Counted from the first letter of the stretch, positions 42,070 to 50,754 are shown. The stretch is 64,000 nt of DNA from Paludibacter sp. (GCF_009712605.1 NZ_WASO01000003.1:176523-240522); one strand, 5' to 3'. Notes: a model not told the origin generated them from the sequence alone. Made by a program: numbers and translations.

Positions 42070-42731
42070 TGTGCTTTTTCATAATCGGAAGGAATTCCGA
42101 TGTCGATGAAGTAGGCATCTTCGACATATCCTCCAACGTTGTTTTTATTGGCTTCAACGACAAGGTAATCCTGTTCGAGAGAAAATTTATCAGGCATCTT
42201 TTTAAGAGCCTCTTTGTTCAACACGAACACACCTCCGTTGATGAGCCCGTTTGTACAAAATTGTTTTTCGCGGAATGCGGTAATATATTTTCCATCCAGC
42301 GTTACGCTTCCATAGCGGTCGAAATCATACATTGGTTTCAGGCCAAGTGTAACGGAACAACCGCTTTCCTGATGAGTCTTGAATAACTCACGTATATTTA
42401 ACGAGAAAAGCGTGTCGCCGTTAACTACCAGTGCTTTATTATCAGTGACTTTCTCCAAGGCAAATTTAACTCCACCTCCTGTTCCGAGCGGTTCTTCCTC
42501 AACGACAATTTCAACTTCCAGCGGCGTACTGAAGGAGTGCAACCACTCTTCTACCAGTTCGTGTCTGTAGCCGAGCGATAGAATCACTTTGCTGATACCA
42601 CCTTTATGCAGATAGTCGAACAGGTAGGCCAGAAAGGGAAGTTCCCGTATCGGAGCCAGACATTTAGGCCGGTCGTTGACCACGCTTTGTAACCGGGTAC
42701 CAAATCCGCCGGCAAGGATTATACATTCCAT
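42045..42731 (-). CDS. hddC: Heptose-1-phosphate nucleotidyltransferase (HddC type)
   Basis: Attaches a nucleotide to D-glycero-alpha-D-manno-heptose 1-phosphate, giving probably GDP-heptose. The 228-residue protein is a standard sugar nucleotidyltransferase: MECIILAGGFGTRLQSVV at the N-terminus with the GGxGTRL loop, RPKCLAPI with the substrate Lys (about 22-29), and VVNGDTLFSLNI with the metal Asp (about 101-112). YVEDAYFIDIGIPSDYEKA at the end is typical for HddC/WcbM-type enzymes. The choice of GTP rather than ATP comes from the presence of hddA and not from the sequence. Confidence 0.88.
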   Translation of the reverse strand: MECIILAGGFGTRLQSVVNDRPKCLAPIRELPFLAYLFDYLHKGGISKVILSLGYRHELVEEWLHSFSTPLEVEIVVEEEPLGTGGGVKFALEKVTDNKALVVNGDTLFSLNIRELFKTHQESGCSVTLGLKPMYDFDRYGSVTLDGKYITAFREKQFCTNGLINGGVFVLNKEALKKMPDKFSLEQDYLVVEANKNNVGGYVEDAYFIDIGIPSDYEKAQWEIPAIN

Positions 42732-42818
42732 AATATTGAGTCGACAGTAGTCGATGACTGTTGATTTCGAAAAATGATTATTTGTTGAATCAGATACAAT
42801 TTCATTTGCACTTTGTTT

Positions 42819-43391
42819 CTATCCGAAAAGTTGCTCTTCAACTAACTGGCAAATGATGTGTCCAACTGTGATATGAGCCTCCTGAATGCGCGGAGTGTCA
42901 TTGCTCGGAACCCCAATCCAAAAATCGGACAGAGGAGCCATTTTTCCTCCTTTTTCGCCGGTTAGTCCAACTGTGGTTACCCCTTTTTGACGGCAAACCT
43001 CAAATGCCTTGACAATGTTTTCGGAACTCCCCGAAGTGGAAATGCCTACCAGCACATCTCCAGTGGCAAACGAACTGGCAATTCGCGCGTAGGCCTCGTT
43101 GTATCCGTAGTCGTTCGCAACGGCGGTGAGGTAAGAGGTGTTGCAGTGCAAGGCTTCCGATGGAAGGATAGGGCGGTCTATGTAAAACCGGCCGGAGAAC
43201 TCTGCAGCCAAATGTTGCGCGTCGGCGGCGCTGCCTCCATTGCCACAAAAATAGACACGGTTGCCATTTCGGAAGGCCTCGGTCATTATTCCGGCTATCC
43301 GGACGATGGCATCCGTTATTACCGCATCATCCGCAATCGCTTCTTTGACCCTGGCAGAGGTCTGTAATATATGTTGTATTTTAGAAATCAT
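42819..43391 (-). CDS. gmhA: Sedoheptulose-7-phosphate isomerase
   Basis: First step of heptose synthesis: sedoheptulose 7-phosphate to D-glycero-D-manno-heptose 7-phosphate. The 190-residue SIS-domain protein has VYFCGNGGSAADAQHLAAEF (about 46-65), LTAVANDYGYNEAYAR, GISTSGSSENIVKAFEV (about 115-131) and a late His in HITVGHIICQLVE, the residues that bind phosphate and catalyse enolisation in GmhA. It lies between hddA (72 bases) and hddC (87 bases) in the same direction. Confidence 0.95.
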   Translation of the reverse strand: MISKIQHILQTSARVKEAIADDAVITDAIVRIAGIMTEAFRNGNRVYFCGNGGSAADAQHLAAEFSGRFYIDRPILPSEALHCNTSYLTAVANDYGYNEAYARIASSFATGDVLVGISTSGSSENIVKAFEVCRQKGVTTVGLTGEKGGKMAPLSDFWIGVPSNDTPRIQEAHITVGHIICQLVEEQLFG

Positions 43392-43463
43392 TTTTGTTAT
43401 TTATCCTTCCTACTCTCAACTCTTAACTCTTAACTCATTTATAATTCACCATTAATAATTATC

Positions 43464-44486
43464 TCAGATGCTCCATGTATAGAGGCCATCATCAACAAAT
43501 GTATAACGCACGATATGACCTTCAAACTTGTTCAATACTTTTTCTACGCCGTATTTGGCATTGTCGGGACAGTAGAACATCATAAAGCCGCCACCACCCG
43601 CACCTGATATTTTTCCTCCCAAAGCGCCTGCTTTTTTGGCTTCCGTGTAAAGCTCTTCTATCATCGGGGTGCTGATGCCGTGTGCCATCTGTCGCTTATA
43701 GGCAAAACCCTCGTCTAAGATATGGCCAATGTCGTGTATTTTGCCCGTCAGCAGGGCATTTTTCATGTCCAGCGCTTGTTGTTTCAGCTTGTGCATAGCT
43801 TCGACGGAGTGTTTATTATTACTTTTGACGTTCTTTTGCTGTTCTTCGATGATCGCTGACGAATAACGGCTTTGGGCAGTATAATAGAGCAACATGTTGT
43901 GTTCCAGTTCGCGCAGGTATTTGTGCCCGATGCGCAGGGGATTCACAATGACCTTATCATCGGCAAAAAACTCCATGTAGTTAACGCCTCCGAAAGTAGC
44001 GGCGTACTGATCCTGCTTGCCACCTGCCATTCCCAGATCGACGCGTTCTATATCGTAGGCCAGACGGGCAATCTCGTAACTCCCCAACGGTAGCTTGAAC
44101 CATTCGACGAAAGCTCCGATAATGGCCACGGCCAGCGTTGACGACGTACCTAAGCCCGACCCCGCGGGAGCATCCACAAAAGTGCTGAGCCGGAATCCGT
44201 GATGCTGGCGCATAAAATCCTTGCGGATACGTTTGTAAATGCCTTTGTGTAATGGAAGCAGGCTGTCAATTACAATTTCGTCATCAAGGCTCAGTTCCAC
44301 GTATTCATTACGGTCGAGGGCTTCCAGAATAACTTTTGGCTGCTTGAGGGGTTCTACCGTGGCGTGAGCGTAAAGAGAAATGGTGGCATTCAGGATTGCG
44401 CCTCCGAACAGATCAGAGTAGGGACTTACGTCGGTACCTCCTCCGGCCAGACCGAGACGAAGAGGTGCTTTAGAGCGATGGAGCAT
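43464..44486 (-). CDS. hddA: D-glycero-D-manno-heptose 7-phosphate kinase (GHMP family)
   Basis: Phosphorylates the anomeric position to give the 1,7-bisphosphate, the alpha form in the HddA pathway. The 340-residue protein begins RSKAPLRLGLAGGGTDVSPY (GHMP motif 1), has motif 2 DAPAGSGLGTSSTLAVAIIG (about 105-124) and motif 3 KISGAGGGGFMMFY (about 294-307). HddA-type GHMP kinases mark the GDP-heptose route, as opposed to the bifunctional HldE of the ADP route. First gene of the heptose group; an inverted repeat covers its promoter. Confidence 0.92.
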   Translation of the reverse strand: MLHRSKAPLRLGLAGGGTDVSPYSDLFGGAILNATISLYAHATVEPLKQPKVILEALDRNEYVELSLDDEIVIDSLLPLHKGIYKRIRKDFMRQHHGFRLSTFVDAPAGSGLGTSSTLAVAIIGAFVEWFKLPLGSYEIARLAYDIERVDLGMAGGKQDQYAATFGGVNYMEFFADDKVIVNPLRIGHKYLRELEHNMLLYYTAQSRYSSAIIEEQQKNVKSNNKHSVEAMHKLKQQALDMKNALLTGKIHDIGHILDEGFAYKRQMAHGISTPMIEELYTEAKKAGALGGKISGAGGGGFMMFYCPDNAKYGVEKVLNKFEGHIVRYTFVDDGLYTWSI

Positions 44487-44501
44487 AGAGAATAAATAAA
44501 A

Positions 44502-44541
44502 TGTGCCTTAGAGATATTGTTTAATAATATTCTAAGGCACA
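44502..44541. promoter_or_regulatory. Inverted repeat at the hddA promoter
   Basis: TGTGCCTTAGA (44502-44512) pairs perfectly with TCTAAGGCACA (44531-44541); after a one-base bulge ATATT/AATAT adds five pairs. It overlaps the -7 box. It may be an operator or, on the minus strand, an attenuator since T-rich sequence follows it before the start codon. Confidence 0.65.
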
Positions 44542-44547
44542 AAAATA
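44540..44547 (-). promoter_or_regulatory. -7 box of the heptose operon
   Basis: Minus-strand TATTTTTG, matching TAnnTTTG, 54 bases before the hddA start. The rest of the gap to 44776 shows nothing recognisable. Confidence 0.45.
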
Positions 44548-44776
44548 GGGAAAATATCTTCAGGTTTGTTATGTCGTATTTATTTAAAAGAACATCAGTT
44601 TTTTGTCCCAGAGAGACTAATGATTAAGAGTCCCGCATGCAGAGTAGGAAAATTATGCAACCAATCCTGAACAAGGAATCAACGGTCAACGACCAAAGGA
44701 GTTAACAGGACGAAGAGACGATAAGACATCTTAATGAATAACTAAACAGCCATTCCTTCAGAAAATTATGTTGTTT

Positions 44777-46186
44777 TTAGTAGTGGGTCAGAATCCCCCG
44801 TTTGCGGAGGGTGATCATACAGCTGGTGGAGTTGCCGTAAAGCTTTCCGAAGTCTGCTGCCAGAGAACAACCTGCCTCCAGCCCGTAGAAACGGGGGAAC
44901 GATTTGTGTACTTCTAGTAGCAGAGAAGTATTTCTGATCATGGAAGGGAAAGGGGCGTAATAAGCTCCGTAGTTCTTACTGAAGGAGGCCAACAGCAGAT
45001 AGCTGTATCCAGACAGTTCTCCTTCAGCTCCGAAATGATGTACCTGCACCCGGCTGTTCAATGTATAAATCATACCGTTTTGGTTATAAAAAGGAGAAGA
45101 TATAAAAGGTGTTCCGATTGTCCGGTTAAAATAGTTCCACCCCGATTGATAAAGAAAATTCGCAAAATAATCATCACTACCACCATATACGATTCCATCT
45201 TTATCATGAAAAGGACCTGACTGGTCGGTGGTCCGGAGGTACTCATAAAGAATACCCTTTAGGAAACGGAACCGTTCTGTTCGCAATGTAACCCCCCACA
45301 ATCCGTCCGGGGCATTCATCGTAGTGCCGATTAATTCAATGGGACCGTCTTCCGAAATATTTTGCCAATAGGCACTTAAATTGACCACTCCCAGTCGGGC
45401 TTCCAACTTCAGATTTTGTGAAATAATGTGGTTGCCGAGGGCATTTATCCGATCTCCTTCATTTGCTGTCGCTCCACCACTCTCACCAGTTACTATTCGG
45501 ATAAAATCACCGAATCCCTCCGGTTGTCTTCCCTGATCGGCGTTGTAACCGCCCCATTGTGCCACATGATCGATGCCGTATGAAACATGTATTGGCAACC
45601 GGCCTCCGACCCTGAAGTATCCGTAGAGGTGGTGCAGGTAAACTCCCTTCATATAGGTGTTGTCGGTAAACCAACCGTGGGCAATAGCCCCTTTCACCTC
45701 CAGCAATCCGAAAGTGTAGGGTAGGGGAGTGAAGTGTTCTATGCCGGCCGTTATTTTTGGCATGGGGCGTGCATTCTTTGAAAAGAGGATTCCACCGCAC
45801 GACAATACCGAATCCTGACAGCCCGGGTATTCTTCCCTTTGGCCGAACACCAGGTCTAATGCCGACAGTTTTCCCTGCACATAAAGTTCCTGAAACCGGG
45901 CATCGGTTTGTTTGTAGTCGGTTTGCAGTAACAAGGTCGCTTTGTAGCCGTATTTTAATAGTTGCGGAGCATTACCCGGTTCTTTGCAGACTCCGACAAG
46001 AATGTTGGTGCTATTAGGAGAAGAGAGCACTGAGCCGTATCGGATACTTTGTTGCCAGAAAGGAGCATACTTACCGGACGAAGTGAGAGTCATCAGTTGT
46101 AGATCGTACTGCAGGCTATCCTTTTGCGCAAATAAAGGAGTGATAGCGTATAAAATAAAAAGCAGAAAGCTAAGTCGTTGTTGCAT
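44777..46186 (-). CDS. wzi: Wzi-family capsule assembly protein
   Basis: A 469-residue outer membrane beta-barrel of the Caps_assemb_Wzi family, which in E. coli binds capsule polysaccharide at the cell surface. The signal peptide is MQQRLSFLLFILYAITPLFA; I start at this ATG (46186) since the upstream extension begins with TTG. The body shows family-like strands: LQELYVQGKLSALDLVFGQREEY (cut by the signature GQRE), VKGAIAHGWF, YLHHLYGYFRVG, and YGIDHVAQWGG (about 207-217). It stands between the heptose genes and the polysaccharide export genes, so it probably helps to hold the product of the cluster. Confidence 0.9.
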   Translation of the reverse strand: MQQRLSFLLFILYAITPLFAQKDSLQYDLQLMTLTSSGKYAPFWQQSIRYGSVLSSPNSTNILVGVCKEPGNAPQLLKYGYKATLLLQTDYKQTDARFQELYVQGKLSALDLVFGQREEYPGCQDSVLSCGGILFSKNARPMPKITAGIEHFTPLPYTFGLLEVKGAIAHGWFTDNTYMKGVYLHHLYGYFRVGGRLPIHVSYGIDHVAQWGGYNADQGRQPEGFGDFIRIVTGESGGATANEGDRINALGNHIISQNLKLEARLGVVNLSAYWQNISEDGPIELIGTTMNAPDGLWGVTLRTERFRFLKGILYEYLRTTDQSGPFHDKDGIVYGGSDDYFANFLYQSGWNYFNRTIGTPFISSPFYNQNGMIYTLNSRVQVHHFGAEGELSGYSYLLLASFSKNYGAYYAPFPSMIRNTSLLLEVHKSFPRFYGLEAGCSLAADFGKLYGNSTSCMITLRKRGILTHY

Positions 46187-46254
46187 TTGAGTAATTAGTA
46201 ACAATAAGTACCAGGTATTTTACCTGCATAAGCAGCTTGTACTCTTTCCCGTCG

Positions 46255-47250
46255 TTATGGTGTAAAGCTCCAGAAGCTGTTCACCAGTCCGTTATCATCT
46301 TCTCCAAGTCCCAGATAAACGGTTCCGTTGATGGTAAATGCCACTGCGTTCTCCCTTTTTCCGTTGGGTATCTCTCCCCGGTCGATCCACTGGTTTGCAG
46401 ACGGATCATACTCTTTTACATCTGCCCGGAGATATTGGTTGGCGGTAACCGAACCTCTCCAGTAACGACCGGCACACACGAAATAACGATCGCCTACCGC
46501 AATGGCAAGGGTATTTTGTCGTCCATGGTCGGGCATGGGTTGTCGTTGTTTCCAGCTATCGGTCCCAGGGGAATATTCCCACCAGTCGTTATAACTCTTG
46601 CATTGGTATCCGGTTCCGAAATAGCAATGGTTGTCTCCGTTACAGGCTACTGCTATTTCACGGCTTTCGCCCATAAACATATTGAGGGGCATCCATCGGT
46701 CTTCTGCAGGGAGATATTTCCAGAACTTACAGGTAGAGCCATTACCGTTGAATCCCGAACCGACATAAATTTCATTGTTATAGACAAAGCTGGCGCAGGC
46801 ATCCGTAAATTTACTCGGGAAGTCTGCCTTACGCGTCCATTGGTCGTAATTCGGATCATATTGCCAGAAGTCGGTAGCATAGTTAGCGCTGTCTGCATAT
46901 CCTCCTGCTAAACCTAAGTATCCCAGTCCAATATAAGCATATCCGTTTGCTACAGCTGCAATCGCTTTGACCCGTGCTTTACCGGGAAAACTGTTTCTTT
47001 TCGTCCAGTTATTGGTTGCCGGATCGTATTGCCAGCAATCGTTGAGGAAAGAGCCGTTGCGGTTGCGTCCTAATGCGACATATCCTTTGCCAGCTATTGC
47101 AAAGGCGATGGCCGAGGCTCTCCCGCCATCGGGAATGGTGTTTTTTTGTATGTAAGTGAACGGCATTCTTTCTAATAGCTTTTCATTGTTACAGGCAATG
47201 AAAAGCAGGATGGGAATGGCGATATATATAGATAGTCTGAGAAATTTCAT
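46255..47250 (-). CDS. Kelch-repeat lipoprotein
   Basis: A 331-residue lipoprotein (lipobox LLFIAC, Cys20) that folds as a beta-propeller. Five to six kelch units are visible, each with a pattern like FWQYDPNYDQWTRKADFP or WWEYSPGTDSWKQRQPMP, and preceded by glycine-rich GYVALGRN or EIYVGSGFN strands. Such proteins bind glycans or proteins at the surface; relatives such as N-acetylneuraminate epimerase carry the same fold. It follows the AT-rich cassette and precedes wzi, and shares their strand. Its exact role is unknown. Confidence 0.88.
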   Translation of the reverse strand: MKFLRLSIYIAIPILLFIACNNEKLLERMPFTYIQKNTIPDGGRASAIAFAIAGKGYVALGRNRNGSFLNDCWQYDPATNNWTKRNSFPGKARVKAIAAVANGYAYIGLGYLGLAGGYADSANYATDFWQYDPNYDQWTRKADFPSKFTDACASFVYNNEIYVGSGFNGNGSTCKFWKYLPAEDRWMPLNMFMGESREIAVACNGDNHCYFGTGYQCKSYNDWWEYSPGTDSWKQRQPMPDHGRQNTLAIAVGDRYFVCAGRYWRGSVTANQYLRADVKEYDPSANQWIDRGEIPNGKRENAVAFTINGTVYLGLGEDDNGLVNSFWSFTP

Positions 47251-47371
47251 TTTGACACTAATGATAAATAATGGTCAGGATCTAGGGATTATGAACTGGA
47301 AATCAGAAGGCAAACATCAATAGAGCAACCAAAGTACTAAAAACTGTGTACTGAATCCTGAATACTCTTCC

Positions 47372-47620
47372 TCATCTCAGGTTCTGATGTCCTGCCAACA
47401 GCCATTCCCGAATCTCCGATTTTTGTTTCCTGGATTCCTCTTTCATGCTGACTTTGAAAAACAACCAGAAATTGAGAGCGGCAAACCAAAGAATAGCCAG
47501 AAGCCCACCGGCAAAGCCTCTCATCAGGCTGCCCTTGGTTTTTCCCAGATGTTGTTTTTCGAGAGGATAGGTGGGTGTGTCGATTCCTTCACTCCCGTAC
47601 TTGGTATCAGTTGTATCCAT
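47372..47620 (-). pseudogene. Duplicated 3' fragment of wzz
   Basis: An 82-codon frame whose residues 14-59 match the C-terminus of the full Wzz at 51100-52251: 34 of 46 residues are identical, from IDTPTYPLEKQ through ILWFAALNFW to FKVS. Only the conserved Pro-rich turn and the last transmembrane helix remain; the N-terminal helix and periplasmic domain are gone. The first 13 residues (MDTTDTKYG) and last 20 have no counterpart. It overlaps the end of the sulfatase-like gene by 14 bases. Most likely a remnant left when the cassette upstream was inserted; a small functional membrane peptide cannot be excluded. Confidence 0.75.
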
Positions 47621-49007
47621 TTATCAAACTCCCCAAATCTTGAACTGAATGGAGCTTTTTAATATCATTTTTATCAAAGCCATAAAAGGCCGTAAAAGTA
47701 TAATGTGGATCGATGCTCGGGCATCCTCTATAACCATGATCACCAGTCAGAATAATTCGATATTTATGTAAGCTTGCAATCACGTTTAGAAGAGAAGATA
47801 ACTTGATATTTGTAAATTTCCAATATGCAAGATAGTGTTTTGGGTTATTGTCTTGATCTTTGAATTTAATTATCGGACTAAATACCATTGGACCATGTGG
47901 CATAAGAAGGTGAACATAAACAAATTGTTTCTTTTGAAGATTTGCCCGTAATGTATCAATAAGCGTGTTTAAAATATATTTATTATGATGCTCTACAGGG
48001 TTAAAACTTAAAGCTTCAAGGCTTAAGGGCCTGCCTTGTATAGCAGGATATATGGTTTTGTTGACCAGTAATTCTGTAAATGTCTTGGGATAAATATAGA
48101 ACAGTCTATTGATAGGCTTGCTCTTGCCAAAGTCAAAAATTCCATAATTAATAATGCTAGTGTTTTTTTTACTAAGGCTATCTGCCAGGGTACATTTGAT
48201 TAGTTTTTCGGTGCCAATCACATTTATTGACATTTTAGAAAAATTTTTCTCATTCGATAAATTGAAATTAAACAGAGAACTCAGGCTGGATATTGTCGAA
48301 ATCTCGTGTGAAAAAAAATGATTTTTTACGATCCAACCTTTCTTTTTTAAGTTGTTTGAAAAATAATAAAGGCTGCTGTCTTTGAATATTTTGACAAGGC
48401 CGTCAGGAGAGTTGTACTCGTCTGTGATAATTAATATTGTTGGTTTATATTCAGAGCAAGCAGATTTAATAGGGATGCATCGATTGGAGATACTGGTTAT
48501 TTCTTTCGAATGACTGCTGTTTGTGAAAAAAATAAAGATAATTACACAAAAGAGGATGGCAAAAAAAGTATTCTGAATGAATATGTTTTTCCCCCTTTTC
48601 AACGCCACTAAAAATTCAAGAGAAAACACAATCAGGCTGACTATTAGTAAAATTACTCGCCCCCTGATTATCACGCTATGAAATTTTTCGTTTTGCCATC
48701 GAACTACAAAATCTTCCACATAATACCCAAACCAAAATATAATAAAAGAACTGACAATAAAAATCGAGATTATCTTTAGAAGTAAGTAATTGCTTCGGTA
48801 TAATTTACTGACGAGCCACTGAATTATCAAAAGTAAGATAACAAATGCAGTGAACTTAATATTGTTGAAGTAGGGAGAACTATATATGTCACCCCAGTTA
48901 AACGCAAAATAAGCAAACGTGATGAAGATAACAGAAGGTATATTCTTATCAAACAATTCTGCAAAGAGTTTTGCAACACTCTTTTTTAACCAACGTTCTT
49001 TTTCCAT
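47607..49007 (-). CDS. Membrane-bound sulfatase-like protein (alkaline phosphatase superfamily)
   Basis: A 466-residue protein with five hydrophobic helices (about 24-38, 51-68, 76-95, 117-135, 144-161) and a periplasmic catalytic domain. Features of the phosphoethanolamine/LTA-synthase branch are IITDEYNSPDG (metal-binding Asp196-Glu197), STISSLSSLF (about 238-247, Thr239 a possible nucleophile), HLLMPHGP (366-373), TGDHGYRG (421-428) and DPH (433-435). It probably transfers or removes a phospho- or sulfo-group on a glycan, but the substrate is not known. Its start overlaps the methyltransferase gene by 22 bases. Very AT-rich compared with wzi or wza. Confidence 0.75.
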   Translation of the reverse strand: MEKERWLKKSVAKLFAELFDKNIPSVIFITFAYFAFNWGDIYSSPYFNNIKFTAFVILLLIIQWLVSKLYRSNYLLLKIISIFIVSSFIIFWFGYYVEDFVVRWQNEKFHSVIIRGRVILLIVSLIVFSLEFLVALKRGKNIFIQNTFFAILFCVIIFIFFTNSSHSKEITSISNRCIPIKSACSEYKPTILIITDEYNSPDGLVKIFKDSSLYYFSNNLKKKGWIVKNHFFSHEISTISSLSSLFNFNLSNEKNFSKMSINVIGTEKLIKCTLADSLSKKNTSIINYGIFDFGKSKPINRLFYIYPKTFTELLVNKTIYPAIQGRPLSLEALSFNPVEHHNKYILNTLIDTLRANLQKKQFVYVHLLMPHGPMVFSPIIKFKDQDNNPKHYLAYWKFTNIKLSSLLNVIASLHKYRIILTGDHGYRGCPSIDPHYTFTAFYGFDKNDIKKLHSVQDLGSLINGYN

Positions 49008-50362
49008 AAATATAAAATTCTTTTGGAACCAGGAATAACAGTCTTGTCCATCATTTCAAAGGACTCATTAAATGTTTGAACAAAATTCTCCTCCGTGTAA
49101 TCATTAAATGTTGATTCTCTGCCCGACATTAATATTTTTACTTTTTCGTCATCACGTGGAATAAATTCAATGATGACGTATTTGCTGCTAAACTTCGATA
49201 GCATCTCCGATACCTGATCCATGCTCATATAGCTGCTGATACACAAATGGTGTATTAATGCCAAACATAATACCACATCACATTGAGTGCGTTCAAATAG
49301 AGAATCTAACTCTTTGTTCAAAATCCCTAATGATGGGGTCGGTTCGGATAACTCTCCGACAAGGACATTGATATTTTTAATATTTTCATCTACAGTCATT
49401 TTTTCAATTAAGTCAACACAGTGTTGATCGCTTTCAATTGCAATAACTTCTTCTGCGAGTTTGGATGAAATTTTGCTAAATTTGCCGGTATTGGCTCCTA
49501 AATCCAATACTTTTGTAGGATTGCAATTTGTTAGCCATTGTCTAACGATATTTTCCTTTTCCAGTAAGTATTGTTCAGACTCTATCGTGTTTTTGTAATA
49601 GCCCGACCAATGATCGTTATAAGTATAAGGCGTCTCCCATTTTCTAACATTCGATTGGATTAATCTAAATAGTATTTGTAGTTTTGTTGAGTTAAATACT
49701 CTTGAGTCAGAAGTCTTATTGTTGATTTTTTGATAGTCAAATTTCGCATGCATGTGTAAGTGCATAAGGCATGTTGTGTTAAACCATGATCGAATTGGCA
49801 ATTGCTTGCTAACAAAGGCCAATGGTAATCCATGCATATGAGTTTGATACAATCTAGCCCATCTCTGTCCTGAGAAATACATTAAGGCAAAAGGGGCTAA
49901 TAATTCTTCACAAAACTGTCTGTATGCAATCCAATTATCTCCATCGTTAAAAGAGATAAACGAGCTGGTATCCAATAAAATTGCTCTTCCTTCTTTTAAA
50001 TAAAAGTTAAATGGAGTAGCATCTTTTAGTATCATGCCATACTGTAAAGCTATGTGGTTTATCTCAAGGCATGTCAGTACTACTTTTCTCCATTGGGAAT
50101 AAGACCATTCAAAAGGAAAACTTTGAAAGTTAATTTGTTCTGGTAGCAACCGCTTATAAACCGTTGAATCATCCACATCAATCATTACTTCATCGTGAGG
50201 GATAAGCAGTCCTTTCTTTATCAATACATGATATAGTCCGGATAGCATGAGTACATCGTAGTCTTTTTTGTACGCTTGAAAAATATACCTGTAGTAAATT
50301 CCATTTTTTTCAACGACTCTAGATGTCTTATCCCTATGTGATTTATAATTGGGTTTAATCAT
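48986..50362 (-). CDS. Kinase-like/SAM-dependent methyltransferase fusion (NoeA-like)
   Basis: A 458-residue two-part protein. The N-terminal half resembles a degenerate small-molecule kinase: LKDATPFNF (112-120) stands where a catalytic loop would be and ILLDTSSF (128-135) where the metal-binding Asp would be. The C-terminal half is a class I methyltransferase with motif I VLDLGANTGKFS (285-296), an acidic residue after IAIES, and CLALIHHL as motif IV. This layout recalls the NoeA-type proteins of rhizobial nodulation and glycan clusters. Target unknown. Its start codon overlaps the stop of the small upstream gene by eight bases. Confidence 0.78.
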   Translation of the reverse strand: MIKPNYKSHRDKTSRVVEKNGIYYRYIFQAYKKDYDVLMLSGLYHVLIKKGLLIPHDEVMIDVDDSTVYKRLLPEQINFQSFPFEWSYSQWRKVVLTCLEINHIALQYGMILKDATPFNFYLKEGRAILLDTSSFISFNDGDNWIAYRQFCEELLAPFALMYFSGQRWARLYQTHMHGLPLAFVSKQLPIRSWFNTTCLMHLHMHAKFDYQKINNKTSDSRVFNSTKLQILFRLIQSNVRKWETPYTYNDHWSGYYKNTIESEQYLLEKENIVRQWLTNCNPTKVLDLGANTGKFSKISSKLAEEVIAIESDQHCVDLIEKMTVDENIKNINVLVGELSEPTPSLGILNKELDSLFERTQCDVVLCLALIHHLCISSYMSMDQVSEMLSKFSSKYVIIEFIPRDDEKVKILMSGRESTFNDYTEENFVQTFNESFEMMDKTVIPGSKRILYLWKKNVG

Positions 50363-50525
50363 GATTTTTAGAGTCGGAATTAATGGACTCTTTTTTCTGT
50401 TTTGTGAATACGCTTTTGACTAAGAAAACTATCTTTTTAAAGAAAACCAAAAAAGTTAAAAGGCCTGATAATAGTGCTTGAAATAGTAAACTCCCGGATC
50501 CAGGGTCGATATATAAAAATTTCAT
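50355..50525 (-). CDS. 56-residue membrane protein with YIDPGSGS motif
   Basis: A short gene that begins with ATG at 50525 and ends with TAA at 50355, inside the start of the next gene: its last eight bases, ATGATTAA, are also the first eight of the methyltransferase gene. The product starts MKFLYIDPGSGSLLFQALLS, has one hydrophobic helix (about 12-40) and ends in a charged tail (TKQKKESINSDSKNHD). The overlap means the two are translated together. From memory, small proteins with YIDPGTGS-like starts occur beside sulfatase-like and methyltransferase genes in other glycan clusters; I cannot check this here. Function unknown, perhaps an assembly partner in the membrane. Confidence 0.8.
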   Translation of the reverse strand: MKFLYIDPGSGSLLFQALLSGLLTFLVFFKKIVFLVKSVFTKQKKESINSDSKNHD

Positions 50526-50724
50526 TTTATGATATATTTGAAAGTATTGATGCAGATATGCTTCTGATATAATTAATTTGCAGTTTTTGTGTTAATAATA
50601 CGAGCAGTTTTTTTACTGTTGCAGTAATGTAGTCCAATTTTGTAGAAATTGTCAGTAGGGCATGAGTCCCCTAACTATACCATTACCACTCTGCTTCACC
50701 CAAAGTGAATAATCATTATCGTAT

Positions 50725-50754
50725 TTTGACTTCGTAAATTTCACTCTATCTTTG
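50725..50754 (+). promoter_or_regulatory. Orphan plus-strand promoter
   Basis: TTTG (50725-50728), 18-base spacer and TATCTTTG (50747-50754). No plus-strand gene follows, so it could drive a small or antisense RNA running toward wzz, or be a chance match. Confidence 0.35.

Noticed and set aside
46237-46911. 224-codon plus-strand frame opposite the kelch lipoprotein gene
   Set aside because: Shadow frame; the minus-strand product has a clear lipobox and kelch repeats.
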